A stretch of 45,863 bases of DNA from Deltaproteobacteria bacterium (GTDB taxonomy: Bacteria > Desulfobacterota > Desulfuromonadia > Desulfuromonadales > BM103), in the NCBI GenBank assembly GCA_024279915.1, contig JAJRRB010000023.1:1-45863 (forward strand). Reading direction: 5' to 3'. Below, piece by piece: positions 10,741-20,090 of the stretch (positions are counted from its first letter, which is position 1; the number at the start of each line of letters is the position of its first letter). Under the pieces are notes generated by a model. The model did no database searches, had not been told where the DNA came from, and saw nothing but the letters and a program-made list of their open reading frames with translations. A program made the translations under genes and the position numbers.

Positions 10741-11165
10741 CAGACCACCCTCCCGAGAACCTTGCCAGCAATACTTTTGGCTAACGCCTCGGTTTCATCG
10801 CGCAGAGCCTGGCGGGCAGTAGAAGCCTCTTCCTGAATCTGCTCCTTAATAGTCTGCAACTTTTCAGCTGACGTCTTATTTGCGCCGCCAAGGATGCGAG
10901 CTTCTTCGTCCTGAGCCGTCTTGCGCAGTGCTGTGCGCTCTTGGCTACCCTGCAGACGAGCTTCCTGAAGCTGGGCCTCGTAGCGAGCAATTTGTGCCTG
11001 TACCTGCTCGTCGATATCCTGCACCTTCGCCTTGGAACCTTCTATGGTATCCCTGCGTGCCTGCAAAGCAGCCCGCAATGGCTTGAAGAGCAGTGCGTTA
11101 AGCACTGCCATCAGAATCATAAAATTGACGAACTGCAGGAGCAGTGTCCAATTAAGCTCGATCAC
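10740..11165 (-). CDS. atpX: ATP synthase F0 b' subunit
   Basis: 141 residues. One N-terminal membrane helix (LNWTLLLQFVNFMILMAVLNALLFKPL) with the typical Asn and FKP motif is followed by a long amphipathic helix. It is the second, shorter b-type subunit of a heterodimeric stator and the first gene of this atp operon. The start is GTG at 11165-11163 with GAGGT upstream. Genes for the a and c subunits (atpB, atpE) are not next to it, so they must lie elsewhere. Confidence 0.9.
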   Translation of the reverse strand: MIELNWTLLLQFVNFMILMAVLNALLFKPLRAALQARRDTIEGSKAKVQDIDEQVQAQIARYEAQLQEARLQGSQERTALRKTAQDEEARILGGANKTSAEKLQTIKEQIQEEASTARQALRDETEALAKSIAGKVLGRVV

Positions 11166-11207
11166 TGTCTTACCTCATTAGTAAGTGCGTGCCGTAATGA
11201 CACTTAG

Positions 11208-11220
11208 GTATACTGTATAC
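11208..11220 (-). promoter_or_regulatory. Putative GntR operator upstream of the ATP synthase operon
   Basis: On the minus strand this is GTATACAGTATAC, identical over 13 bases to the centre of the palindrome before the gntR gene (3969-3981). It lies 43-55 bp upstream of the atpX GTG, a normal operator distance. A convincing -10/-35 pair was not found, although TATACA within the site could act as a -10. Confidence 0.6.
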
Positions 11221-11275
11221 AGCATTACAAAGAGTTTAAACGCTTCAACCATGGGAAAAAGCAGGAGAGAACTAC

Positions 11276-11297
11276 CATAGCAACCATGCTATGTCAA
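11276..11297 (-). promoter_or_regulatory. Inverted repeat next to a TTGACA box upstream of atpX
   Basis: A 7-4-7 inverted repeat (CATAGCA-ACCA-TGCTATG, 11276-11293) directly adjoins a perfect minus-strand -35 hexamer TTGACA (11297-11292). No good -10 is seen 16-18 nt further. It may be a promoter with an operator, or a remnant. Confidence 0.35.
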
Positions 11298-11363
11298 GGC
11301 TCTTTTCACAAAACCCAGCCCACATTAGAGGCCCCAAAGTTACCGGCTAGAATCTCGAAGCGA

Positions 11364-11783
11364 TTACTTTTTAATACCGATCTCAACAGGCTTGCTGCCG
11401 GATGCTTTTTCATCAAGATTCATATTGATGGTTCCATTCAGAATAACCCCATCCTCAACAGAAATAGCCGGTGTCTCAATCGTACCTTCAACTTTGGCCG
11501 GAGCCCGTAGCTCAACACGCGTCTTGGCCTTGATATTACCCTTGAAGTTGCCACTCAAGATCAATGTGCCAACCTCTACGTCAGCTTGAATATCAGCACT
11601 CTCACCAACAATCAGGGTGTCATGGGAGGTAACCTCACCACGAAAAGCACCGTCCAGGCGGACGATTTCGTTAAACACCAGCTTGCCTTCAAACTGACTG
11701 CCGGGGCCGAGAAAGGCCTTGATCTCACTTTTCTCTATCGGGGTCTCTTTACGCATAATTGCTTTTTCCTTCTTGTTAAACAT
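11364..11783 (-). CDS. Bactofilin-family cytoskeletal protein
   Basis: 139 residues. A flexible N-terminus is followed by a right-handed beta-helix of repeated short strands (LGPGSQFEGKLVFNEIVRLDGAFRGEV, then LIVGESADIQADVEVGTLILSGNFKGNIKAKTRVEL), the hallmark of bactofilins (DUF583). These polymerise without nucleotide into filaments at the membrane or pole. In Myxococcus, bactofilins scaffold the ParABS machinery, and here the gene lies directly downstream of parA-parB on the same strand, which supports such a role by inference. The ATG at 11783 has AGGAAA upstream; an internal ATG at 11756 is possible. Confidence 0.88.
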   Translation of the reverse strand: MFNKKEKAIMRKETPIEKSEIKAFLGPGSQFEGKLVFNEIVRLDGAFRGEVTSHDTLIVGESADIQADVEVGTLILSGNFKGNIKAKTRVELRAPAKVEGTIETPAISVEDGVILNGTINMNLDEKASGSKPVEIGIKK

Positions 11784-11835
11784 GTGTTGGTTTCCTGAAA
11801 AACGTAGTTAACGTACTGTAATATATCAACTTTAT

Positions 11836-12693
11836 CTATCTTCCCTCAAAAATATCCAGCAACCGCTCGAACTCTTCTGGGGAGTAATAACTGATTTCTA
11901 TCTTACCGCCTTTGCCACCACGGGCTTGAGGCTGAATATTCACCTTGGTGCCAAGACAACGTTGTAAGCGAGCTGCCAGGTCTGCCAACTCCGGATCAGG
12001 TTGAGCTTTACGCGGCGTGACCTTGCCTTGACCGCCCTTAAGCTTCTTGACCAAAGCTTCGGTTTGACGCACAGAAAACTGTTTCTTGACAATCTGGTCG
12101 CGGACTTCCTTGATGCGCGCGGCACTTTCCAGTGCCAGTAGAGCACGCGCATGGCCCATAGTAATCAGCCCGGTGACCACATCTTGCTGAACCGTTGCTG
12201 GCAGTCGTAGAAGGCGTAAAGCATTGGTAACCGTCGGCCGTTCACGACCGACTCGCTTGGCCACTTCCTCCTGAGACAGATCAAAGGTACTCATCAGGTA
12301 ACGGTAGGCCCCGGCTTCCTCAATTGGATTCAGGTCTTCACGCTGAATGTTCTCAATCAGAGCCATTTCCAGAGCCCAGTCTTCAGAGACATCCTGAATA
12401 ACAACCGGGATCTCTTTGAGACCGGCCTTTTGCGCGGCCCGCCAGCGCCGTTCACCGGCAATGATCTGGTAGTGATCGCCGGTGTGACGAACAACCAGTG
12501 GCTGAATCACACCTTTTTCGCGGATTGACGCGACCAGTTCTGCCATCTTGGCGTCATTAAAGGTTTTACGCGGCTGATTATGATGTGGCTTGAGTTCTTC
12601 GACCGGACAGACGAAATACTTGTGACGACCATCCTGGGAAGCTGAGGTCAGAAGGGCACCGATACCTTTACCTAGTGCGGGACGTTTGGTCAT
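11836..12693 (-). CDS. parB: Chromosome partitioning protein ParB
   Basis: 285 residues. The N-terminal CTPase/ParB domain has the VEELKPHHNQPRKTF opening and the GERRWRAAQKAGL motif. A central helix-turn-helix (LSQEEVAKRVGRERPTVTNALRLLRLP) binds parS, and the C-terminal dimerisation domain ends YYSPEEFERLLDIFEG. It loads on parS as a CTP-dependent clamp and works with ParA to segregate the origin. Its ATG overlaps the parA TGA (ATGA). Two parS sites are present in this window at 16127 and 16163. Confidence 0.95.
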   Translation of the reverse strand: MTKRPALGKGIGALLTSASQDGRHKYFVCPVEELKPHHNQPRKTFNDAKMAELVASIREKGVIQPLVVRHTGDHYQIIAGERRWRAAQKAGLKEIPVVIQDVSEDWALEMALIENIQREDLNPIEEAGAYRYLMSTFDLSQEEVAKRVGRERPTVTNALRLLRLPATVQQDVVTGLITMGHARALLALESAARIKEVRDQIVKKQFSVRQTEALVKKLKGGQGKVTPRKAQPDPELADLAARLQRCLGTKVNIQPQARGGKGGKIEISYYSPEEFERLLDIFEGR

Positions 12694-13463
12694 ACTTTTT
12701 GCTGCTCCATACGAATTATTTCACGCGCCAAATCAAGATAAGCCGTAGCTCCACGCGAAGAAATATCGTAGAGCAAGGCAGGCAGGCCATGACTGGGCGC
12801 TTCAGAAAGGCGCACATTGCGCGGAATCATCGTTTCGAAGACCTGGGTTGTGAAATGCTTGCGGATCTCATCACTGACCTGATGAGACAAATTATTGCGT
12901 GCATCAAACATGGTCAACAGAATCCCATGAATAACCAGGCCGGGGTTTAACTCCCGCTGGATCAGACGAACCGTGTTGATTAACTGACTCAACCCCTCCA
13001 TGGCGTAATACTCACACTGCAAGGGAATCAGCACGCTGTCGGCAGCTGTCAAAGCATTAATAGTCAACAGGCCGAGAGAAGGGGGACAGTCGATCAGGAT
13101 ATAATCATACTCGTCACCAACTTCAGAGAGCGCTGTTTTTAACTTGTTTTCTCGTGCCAGAGCTGAGATCAACTCTACTTCGGCACCAATCAGGTCGGGA
13201 TTGGAAGGTAAGAGATGAAGAGGGTCGATCTTTGTCGTTTGCAGAACCTCACTAACCGGAACCGCACCAAGCAACGCATGGTAGACCGTCTGCTTCATGC
13301 GGTTAGGATCAATCCCAACCCCACTGGTCGCGTTGGCCTGTGGGTCTAAATCGACCAGCAAGGTGCGTTTTTCAGCAACAGCCAGAGACGCAGCGAGATT
13401 GACTGCTGTTGTGGTCTTGCCGACGCCGCCTTTTTGGTTGGCGATCGCGATTACCTGGGCCAT
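12690..13463 (-). CDS. parA: Chromosome partitioning ATPase ParA/Soj
   Basis: 257 residues. It has the deviant Walker A KGGVGKTT at 11-18, the DLDPQANAT motif and the Walker B-like ILIDCPPSLG. It is short (no N-terminal HTH), as for chromosomal ParA/Soj. It is an ATP-dependent nonspecific DNA binder that forms the gradient followed by ParB-parS complexes. It forms an operon with parB, with the bactofilin gene 52 nt after parB. The 150 bp before its ATG probably hold the promoter. Confidence 0.95.
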   Translation of the reverse strand: MAQVIAIANQKGGVGKTTTAVNLAASLAVAEKRTLLVDLDPQANATSGVGIDPNRMKQTVYHALLGAVPVSEVLQTTKIDPLHLLPSNPDLIGAEVELISALARENKLKTALSEVGDEYDYILIDCPPSLGLLTINALTAADSVLIPLQCEYYAMEGLSQLINTVRLIQRELNPGLVIHGILLTMFDARNNLSHQVSDEIRKHFTTQVFETMIPRNVRLSEAPSHGLPALLYDISSRGATAYLDLAREIIRMEQQKV

Positions 13464-13613
13464 ACCCTAAGAGCTCCCTAGAAGTGATGTTTTTTGAGTC
13501 GCTCAGATTAACATAAGCATTTGGATCTGCAAAGGAAATTTGCCTGACGACGACACACTACCAGATATTGACATCGTCCTAAACGCAACCACTACATCTG
13601 GTGGAAAATTGTC

Positions 13614-14240
13614 CTAACGAGTCAACTCAACCAGGCATCGTTCTGCTCCGGAAAGAGGTAAATTTAATCGATGTAAAGCAACAGACCACCCTGTCTCCAG
13701 CAAATCCTCTTGTTGCTCAAAAAACTCACGACCGCCTTCTGGACCCTTCATCGCCGACAAACAACCACCAGGAGCAAGAAACGGCTCCGACCGAGTGACT
13801 AGTTCTTTCAGAGAACAAAGCGCACGGGCAGTGACCAGATCAAAGGTTGCATGCTCTTCTGTCAAACTCTCGACGCGTGCATGAACGGCCTTAAAGCCTT
13901 TCAAACCAAGGCTTCTGACGACATGGCGCTGGAAATCTATCTTTTTACCCACCGCATCAACAGAAACAATTTCGAGTTGAGGACAAACTATTTTCAAGGG
14001 CAGGGAGGGGAAACCGGCACCGGAGCCGATATCAAGCAAGCGACTTGATTGGCGGGCGAAGGGCAGCAAGGTCAAAGAGTCAACCAAGTGCTTCTCTACT
14101 ATTTCATCATAGCCAGTGATTGCAGTCAGGTTTCGTCGAGGATTCCAACGCAAAAGCTCATCAACAAGGCGCTCCAGAGGCCAAAGAGCCTCTTGGTCAA
14201 CTTTCAGGTCAAGCCTATGTAATTGCTCTGACAATTCCAT
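13614..14240 (-). CDS. rsmG: 16S rRNA (guanine527-N7)-methyltransferase
   Basis: 208 residues of the RsmG/GidB family. SAM-binding motif LLDIGSGAGFPSLPLK near residue 68, plus the conserved NLTAITGYDEIVEKHLVDSL segment and the ARAL motif. It methylates N7 of G527 in 16S rRNA; loss gives low-level streptomycin resistance in other bacteria. It starts 9 nt after the mnmG stop, in the conserved mnmG-rsmG-parA order. Confidence 0.94.
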   Translation of the reverse strand: MELSEQLHRLDLKVDQEALWPLERLVDELLRWNPRRNLTAITGYDEIVEKHLVDSLTLLPFARQSSRLLDIGSGAGFPSLPLKIVCPQLEIVSVDAVGKKIDFQRHVVRSLGLKGFKAVHARVESLTEEHATFDLVTARALCSLKELVTRSEPFLAPGGCLSAMKGPEGGREFFEQQEDLLETGWSVALHRLNLPLSGAERCLVELTR

Positions 14241-14249
14241 AACAGACCC

Positions 14250-16097
14250 TTAGCGCCGCAAAAGAACCGCCAGAATAGCAATCGCCGCAGGGGTGACACC
14301 AGGGATTCGCCCAGCCTGACCAAGGGTGCGAGGTGCCACACGTTTGAGCTTTTCATGGACTTCAGCAGAAAGGCCATTTACTGCATCATAATCAAAACCC
14401 TTTGGAATAACGAGGTTTTCCAGACGAAGGAACCGCTCGACCTGTTCTTTTTGTCGAACGATATAGCCCGCATACTTGACCTCTGTTTCCAACTCGCTAC
14501 GTACTTCCTGTGAAAGAGCAGCCAGCTCTTCATCAAGAAAACCAAGATCATCGATGCCAATCTCAGGCCTGCGCAGTAACTCTGCAAGGGAAGCACCATT
14601 TTTTAAATCCCGCAAACCAAGACGGGCCAGCACCTCCTGGTTTCTGGGAGAGATACGGACCTCACGTAAGCGTTCATGGCCACGACCCAGGGCAATAAGC
14701 TTTTCTGAGAAACGCTCCCAGCGCTGATCTGACAACAAACCAACCTCTTTACCGATGGCACTGAGTCGCTGGTCTGCATTATCTTCGCGCAACAACAAAC
14801 GATATTCTGCCCGGGAAGTAAACATCCGGTAAGGCTCTTTAGCTCCAAGGTTAACCAGGTCATCAATCAGAACACCAATGTATCCCTGGTCACGTCCAAT
14901 CACAACCGCTTCGAGGCCCTTAACTTGTTGTACCGCATTTATACCCGCGAGAAGCCCTTGAGCGGCTGCTTCCTCGTAACCAGAGGTGCCATTAATCTGT
15001 CCCGCATGATAGAGACCGCGTAACCGCTTGGTTTCCAAGGTTGGGTGTAGTTGAATGGGATCTACATAATCGTATTCTATAGCGTAGCCTGGCCGTGTGA
15101 TCTCGACCTTTTCCAAACCCTTCATAGTTCTCAGATAAGCCAACTGTACATCTACAGGAAGCGATGTAGAGACACCATTCGGGTAAATTTCACCACTAGT
15201 AAGACCTTCTGGCTCCAAAAATATCTGGTGCTGCTGCTTTTCTGGAAAACGTACCACCTTATCCTCAATAGAGGGACAGTAACGTGGTCCAACACCCTCG
15301 ATGACACCAGAGTAAAGGGGAGAGCGATCAAGACCACCACGAATCACCTCATGAGTTCTTTCATTCGTATAAGTGATATGGCAGGAAACCTGTGGCCGGT
15401 CAATACTCGAAGTATCGGCAGAAAAAGGCTTGGGAGAGGCGTCACCAGGCTGTTCTTCCAATCCCGAAAAATCAATCGTTGCAGCAGAGAGACGTGGTGG
15501 TGTACCGGTCTTTAAGCGCCCCACTGAAAAGCCAAGAGAACGCAGGTGATCAGAGATACCTTCAGAGGGCGGCTCACCGGCACGCCCACCAGGATAATTA
15601 ACCAGGCCAATGTGGATTAAACCACACATAAAAGTACCTGTTGTCAAAATGACCGTTGGTGACAAAAAGAGCTCTCCATCACGCGTCTCCACTCCGGTGA
15701 CCCTATTACTTTCAACCAACAAACGAACAACCTGGCCCTGCTTGAGATCGAGCTCTGACTGACCTTCCACAACCTGCTTCATGCGAGAGCGATAGAGGTC
15801 ACGGTCTGCCTGAGCACGAGACGCCCTAACCGCAGGCCCCTTCTTGGTATTCAAAACGCGAAACTGTATTCCGGTTGCATCAATATTACGACCCATCTCC
15901 CCACCGAGTGCATCTATCTCACGCACCAAATGGCCCTTAGCCAAACCACCGATCGCCGGATTACATGACATTTGCGCGACAGCATCAAGATTAAGCGTCA
16001 GAAGCAATGCGCTGCAACCCATACGAGCAGCAGCAAGCGCAGCCTCACAACCGGCATGACCAGCACCAACCACGATCACATCGTACTTTTCAGCCAT
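14250..16097 (-). CDS. mnmG: tRNA uridine-5-carboxymethylaminomethyl modification enzyme MnmG (GidA)
   Basis: 615 residues, standard length. FAD-binding Rossmann motif [18 protein letters not shown] at the N-terminus, then [25 protein letters not shown] and the family signature [15 protein letters not shown]; the helical C-terminal domain binds MnmE. With MnmE it installs the (carboxymethyl)aminomethyl group on U34 of several tRNAs, using FAD, methylene-THF and GTP hydrolysis. It lies between mnmE and rsmG, separated from mnmE by 84 bp holding two parS sites. Confidence 0.96.
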   Translation of the reverse strand: MAEKYDVIVVGAGHAGCEAALAAARMGCSALLLTLNLDAVAQMSCNPAIGGLAKGHLVREIDALGGEMGRNIDATGIQFRVLNTKKGPAVRASRAQADRDLYRSRMKQVVEGQSELDLKQGQVVRLLVESNRVTGVETRDGELFLSPTVILTTGTFMCGLIHIGLVNYPGGRAGEPPSEGISDHLRSLGFSVGRLKTGTPPRLSAATIDFSGLEEQPGDASPKPFSADTSSIDRPQVSCHITYTNERTHEVIRGGLDRSPLYSGVIEGVGPRYCPSIEDKVVRFPEKQQHQIFLEPEGLTSGEIYPNGVSTSLPVDVQLAYLRTMKGLEKVEITRPGYAIEYDYVDPIQLHPTLETKRLRGLYHAGQINGTSGYEEAAAQGLLAGINAVQQVKGLEAVVIGRDQGYIGVLIDDLVNLGAKEPYRMFTSRAEYRLLLREDNADQRLSAIGKEVGLLSDQRWERFSEKLIALGRGHERLREVRISPRNQEVLARLGLRDLKNGASLAELLRRPEIGIDDLGFLDEELAALSQEVRSELETEVKYAGYIVRQKEQVERFLRLENLVIPKGFDYDAVNGLSAEVHEKLKRVAPRTLGQAGRIPGVTPAAIAILAVLLRR

Positions 16098-16126
16098 AAT
16101 CTATCCCTTCACAACAACAGAGACCA

Positions 16127-16142
16127 TGTTCCACGTGGAACA
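16127..16142. other. parS: parS centromere site 1
   Basis: TGTTCCACGTGGAACA is a perfect 16-bp palindrome. It differs from the universal parS (TGTTTCACGTGAAACA) only by the symmetric T/C pair. The palindrome extends to 16126-16143. It lies in the mnmE-mnmG gap, close to parAB and the origin. Confidence 0.92.
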
Positions 16143-16162
16143 TTTCTCTACAAAAACCCTTA

Positions 16163-16178
16163 TGTTCCACGTGGAACA
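16163..16178. other. parS: parS centromere site 2
   Basis: An identical 16-bp palindrome TGTTCCACGTGGAACA; the symmetric part reaches 16161-16180. Its start is 36 bp from that of site 1, and only 3 bp separate it from the mnmE stop codon. Confidence 0.92.
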
Positions 16179-16181
16179 TAT

Positions 16182-17552
16182 TTACTTGCCAATACAGAAC
16201 TGACTAAAGATTTGGTCAAGGATTTCATCCGGTGTTGTTTCACCGGTTATTTGACCAAGAGACGATAAAGCCTCACGCAACTCCACAGCCAAACACTCAA
16301 GGGGCGCAAGGGTGTCGACAGAGACCAACACCCCTTCCAGGGCGGTAATCGCCCGCAAAAGGGCATCCCGGTGTCGTCGTTCCGTGATCACAACACCCTC
16401 ACCGGCCGAGAACGACTCGTCACGACCAAACTGCTCAACAATAAGTTCGCGCAAATCAGCAAGACCAAAGCCGTGTTTCGCTGAGATAGAAACTAAGCGC
16501 TCAAAACCAATAAAACGTGTTATGTCGGCAGCTTGAGCAAGATCACTCTTGTTAACAACAATCACTGTTTTATCCGACTGACATAGTTCCAACGCCAGGA
16601 AATCCTCATCGGTCAAAGGGCCACTGCCATCAACAACCATCAACACCAAGTCAGCAGACAAAGCCTTTTCACGGGCACGACGCACACCCTCTCTTTCAAC
16701 CGGATCAACAGTCTCTCTAACTCCTGCAGCATCAATCAGGCGAACCGGAAAACCACCTAACACCAAAGATTCTTCCAAGGTATCACGAGTGGTTCCGGCT
16801 ACTTCTGTAACTATCGACCTCGACTCGCCTAACATCGCGTTCATTAAGGAACTTTTGCCAACATTCGGCCGGCCGAGAATCAAAACACTGATTCCTTCGC
16901 GCAATGCACGACCAACATCGAAACTTTCTACCAAAGACCCCATCTCCAGGGAGAGATCGCGAACAGGTGCAAGTAAAGCTGAAAGATCCAGCGTACCGAC
17001 TTCATCGTCTGGAAAGTCGATATGGGCTTCAAGTAAAGCGAGAGAATCTTTCAGCTGCCTGGAGAAGTGGTGAATAAGTCGAGAAAGATGGCCATCAAGC
17101 TGGTCCAGGGCAACCCGGCTGGCACGCTCAGATCGAGCCTTAATCACAGCAACAACCGCTTCTGCCTGTGCTAGATCCATTCGACCGCTGAGAAAAGCGC
17201 GTTGAGTAAACTCTCCTGGCGCAGCCATCTGTGCACCAACAGCCAAAAAGAGATCTAAGACACTACGTTGAATCTGGGAGCCACCATGACAATGCACCTC
17301 GACCACATCCTCGCCAGTATAAGAGCGAGGAGCACGCATAACCACAGCAAGAACTTCATCAACATGCTCTAAATCACGATTAAGCAGGTGCCCATGGTAG
17401 AGCTGGTGCGACTTCATCGCTGAGACAGGGGACTTGCCCTTACAGACAATCTTGAGGTAATCAACAGCCTGAGGACCAGATAGACGGATAATACCGACCC
17501 CTCCCTCACCAGGAGGAGTAGCTGGAGCAACAATCGTAGCAAACGACAACAT
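16182..17552 (-). CDS. mnmE: tRNA modification GTPase MnmE (TrmE)
   Basis: 456 residues. The N-terminal tetrahydrofolate-binding domain opens FATIVAPATPPGEGGVGIIRLSG. The G domain inserted in the helical domain has Walker A GRPNVGKS at 227-234, switch motif GTTRD, DAAGVRETVDPVEREG and the NKSD specificity motif. The C-terminus is FCIGK, with the catalytic cysteine needed for tRNA modification. It partners MnmG in wobble-uridine modification. Only 3 nt separate it from jag. Confidence 0.96.
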   Translation of the reverse strand: MLSFATIVAPATPPGEGGVGIIRLSGPQAVDYLKIVCKGKSPVSAMKSHQLYHGHLLNRDLEHVDEVLAVVMRAPRSYTGEDVVEVHCHGGSQIQRSVLDLFLAVGAQMAAPGEFTQRAFLSGRMDLAQAEAVVAVIKARSERASRVALDQLDGHLSRLIHHFSRQLKDSLALLEAHIDFPDDEVGTLDLSALLAPVRDLSLEMGSLVESFDVGRALREGISVLILGRPNVGKSSLMNAMLGESRSIVTEVAGTTRDTLEESLVLGGFPVRLIDAAGVRETVDPVEREGVRRAREKALSADLVLMVVDGSGPLTDEDFLALELCQSDKTVIVVNKSDLAQAADITRFIGFERLVSISAKHGFGLADLRELIVEQFGRDESFSAGEGVVITERRHRDALLRAITALEGVLVSVDTLAPLECLAVELREALSSLGQITGETTPDEILDQIFSQFCIGK

Positions 17553-17555
17553 CGG

Positions 17556-18188
17556 CTAACCCCGCGGTTCTACGATGATAACCTTGCGACCACCATCGTG
17601 GTTCTTTGAACGAGTCACCAAGTCCGGTTCCTGTTTAATAAGTTCGTGTAGAATTCGGCGTTCACTGAGGACCAGAGGTGGGGTAGAGGCTGGCTTGCCT
17701 GATTGACGTACTTTTTGCGACAAACAACGTGCCAGGTTATTAAGGAAATCAAGTCTACGCTCACGATAGCCCTCCACATCAATCAGGATGGGCGTACGAT
17801 CTGTCGTCAACCGGTCTGTCATGGTGCCAACCAGGCTTTGCAACGCGTCTAAAGTCTGACCGTGACGACCGATCACAAAGTTCGGATCCTGCGCTGTTAA
17901 AAGGAGTTCAACCTGGTGACGTGATGAAACCAGCTCAACACTTGCCCCTAGATCAGATAAGTTTAACAATTGATGGGTAAGTTGACGGGCAATAACTCCA
18001 CGATCATGCAACTTGACACGAACCCGTGCCAGGCGACGACCAAAAAGACCGAGCAATCCGGAAGAGTGTACCTGTAACACCTCTATATCAGCTTCAGCAC
18101 GCGTACAATTCAACTGCGCTAGAGCTTGTTCAACAGCGGTATCCAGATTCTTTGCCGCAACCTCAACATACAGGGACTGCTGATTCAT
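17556..18188 (-). CDS. jag: RNA-binding protein Jag/KhpB
   Basis: 210 residues with three domains: Jag_N (VEVAAKNLDTAVEQALAQL ... GLLGLFGRRLARVRV), a KH domain with the GRHG loop (FVIGRHGQTLDALQSLV), and a C-terminal R3H domain (ERRILHELIKQEPDLVTRSKN). Homologues bind RNA and affect membrane protein and cell-envelope functions. It is placed between yidC and mnmE, as is usual, 9 nt after the yidC stop. Confidence 0.92.
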   Translation of the reverse strand: MNQQSLYVEVAAKNLDTAVEQALAQLNCTRAEADIEVLQVHSSGLLGLFGRRLARVRVKLHDRGVIARQLTHQLLNLSDLGASVELVSSRHQVELLLTAQDPNFVIGRHGQTLDALQSLVGTMTDRLTTDRTPILIDVEGYRERRLDFLNNLARCLSQKVRQSGKPASTPPLVLSERRILHELIKQEPDLVTRSKNHDGGRKVIIVEPRG

Positions 18189-18197
18189 AGTGGGTTA

Positions 18198-19838
18198 TCA
18201 GGTGGCCTTACGGTGAATGAAATACTGCTGGAGAATAGTTAAGAGGTTGTTGACTAACCAATAAATAACCAACCCTGACGGGAAATTAAGGAACATAAAA
18301 GTAAAGACAACCGGCATCATCATAAAGATTTTCGCCTGCATCGGATCTGCCGTTGTTGGCGTCATTTTCTGCTGCACAAACATACTCGCACCCATCAGCA
18401 GTGGTGTGATGTAGTAGGGGTCTTTCGCAGAGAGGTCCATCAACCAAAAAGCAAATGGGGCATGGCGAAGAGCAATCGAACTTAGCAGCACCTGATAAAG
18501 CGCAAAGAATACCGGTATCTGCACCAGCATCGGCAAACAACCACCCAAAGGATTGACGCTATGAGTCTTATAAAGAGCCATCATTTCCTTATTCAGGCGT
18601 TCTTTGTCATTCTTGAATTTGTCACGTAACTTCTGCATCTCCGGTTGAAGTTTTTGCATCGACTTCATTGAAGAATAACTCTTGTGAGTCAAGGGCCAGA
18701 AGATGATCTTGATCAACACTGTTAAGAGAATAATAGCCACTCCATAATTCTTAAAGTAGCCGTAGAGAAAAGTCAGAACCACAAAGAGAGGTTGTGCAAG
18801 AAGGTCAAAGAAACCAAAACCAACGATTTCGTCCAACTGATGGCCAGCAGCGGTGAGAGCCAGCGGTTCTTTAGGGCCAATAAAGACCAGGTAATCAAAC
18901 TGACGACGTTCTCCACCCTGCAAGGTGAAGTACGGGGACTCCAAAACATTCTCTATAGCATCACCGTTACGCAAAATCTGAATTCGCTCTACCGTGCGAT
19001 CTCCAGGCACCACAGCGGAAAGAAAGTATTTGGTTTGAAAAGAGGTCCAGACAAGACCCTGACTATAAGCAACCGAACCCTCTTTGAGATCATCAACATC
19101 AACCTCTTCAATATCATCTTTCACCAGGGTTGCCGGACCGGAAAAAGAGTAACTGTCAGTCATTAGAGACTCATCCCAACGCTGTATCAGAGCCAGGTTG
19201 ACGACGCCACGTAAAGGAACCGGGCCAACATTTTGCAACTCCAGACTGGTGTCAATCGTGTACTCGTCACCGTGGATCACAAAAGTTTTTACGTATTGCA
19301 TACCGTTTGGTGCAACATGCTGAAACCTAAGGGTTGTTTGTTCCGTACCTGAGACCTCAACGAGTCCTGTAGTTGATGTCTCAAAGCTGGCATCACCACT
19401 TAAAAGGAACCCCTCAGAGCCTGTTGTGCGCAAGGTTGCATAACGCTGAGGAGCGGTTTCAAACATCTCCACAAGAGGAGATGATGGATCAGACGTAGCA
19501 CGATAATCCTTCAACTTAAAAGAGACCAGACGTGCACCTTGAGTCGTAAAAACTGCCAGATATTTATCTGTTTCAACAACAATTTCTCGTGCCGGAGCAG
19601 AAGTCTCAGAGACAAAAACCCTTGCTGGATCAGCAACATCGGCATCTTTTACTTCTATCGTTCTCTCGACAACCTCTCGCTCCTGTTTTTCAGTCACGAC
19701 GATTGGCTGTTCTACCTGGCTCACAGCAGGCTGCGTCTGCTTTTTCGCTGTAGGTGGAAAAAAGAAGGAAAAACCCAACCAGACGGCAAGCATGAGAACC
19801 ATTGCAAGAACAAGGTTTTTATTTTCAGATGAATTCAT
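18198..19838 (-). CDS. yidC: Membrane protein insertase YidC
   Basis: 546 residues. First membrane helix at about 7-27, a large periplasmic beta-sandwich (roughly 60-330) typical of Gram-negative YidC, then the five-helix insertase core from about 345 (FGFFDLLAQPLFVVLTFLY, NYGVAIILLTVLIKIIFWPLTHKSY, a long cytoplasmic hairpin, NPLGGCLPMLVQIPVFFALY, FPSGLVIYWLVNNLLTILQQ). It inserts proteins such as ATP synthase subunit c into the inner membrane with or without SecYEG. Genes yidD-yidC-jag run in one direction. Confidence 0.96.
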   Translation of the reverse strand: MNSSENKNLVLAMVLMLAVWLGFSFFFPPTAKKQTQPAVSQVEQPIVVTEKQEREVVERTIEVKDADVADPARVFVSETSAPAREIVVETDKYLAVFTTQGARLVSFKLKDYRATSDPSSPLVEMFETAPQRYATLRTTGSEGFLLSGDASFETSTTGLVEVSGTEQTTLRFQHVAPNGMQYVKTFVIHGDEYTIDTSLELQNVGPVPLRGVVNLALIQRWDESLMTDSYSFSGPATLVKDDIEEVDVDDLKEGSVAYSQGLVWTSFQTKYFLSAVVPGDRTVERIQILRNGDAIENVLESPYFTLQGGERRQFDYLVFIGPKEPLALTAAGHQLDEIVGFGFFDLLAQPLFVVLTFLYGYFKNYGVAIILLTVLIKIIFWPLTHKSYSSMKSMQKLQPEMQKLRDKFKNDKERLNKEMMALYKTHSVNPLGGCLPMLVQIPVFFALYQVLLSSIALRHAPFAFWLMDLSAKDPYYITPLLMGASMFVQQKMTPTTADPMQAKIFMMMPVVFTFMFLNFPSGLVIYWLVNNLLTILQQYFIHRKAT

Positions 19839-19871
19839 AATTTAAGAAAAACTCCGGTTTATGGTTTGACC

Positions 19872-20090
19872 CTATTCAACAGGATCAAAACCCCCAGGGT
19901 GCCAGGGATGACAACGGGCTAAACGTTTAATACCTAACCAAAGACCACTCACAGCACCATACCTGGTAACAGCATCAAGAGTGTACGTAGAACAGGAAGG
20001 GTAAAAACGACAGGTAGGTGGCTTTAATGGGGAAAGAAAGACTCTATAAAAGCGAATACCCGCTAAGGCTAACCGTTTAAACATGTTCAT
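19872..20090 (-). CDS. yidD: Membrane protein insertion efficiency factor YidD
   Basis: 72 residues, the usual size. It contains the family motif [28 protein letters not shown] and the C-terminal [13 protein letters not shown]. It is a small membrane-associated helper of YidC-dependent insertion. The start overlaps the end of rnpA by 14 nt; the ATG at 20084 is an alternative start. Confidence 0.93.
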   Translation of the reverse strand: MNMFKRLALAGIRFYRVFLSPLKPPTCRFYPSCSTYTLDAVTRYGAVSGLWLGIKRLARCHPWHPGGFDPVE

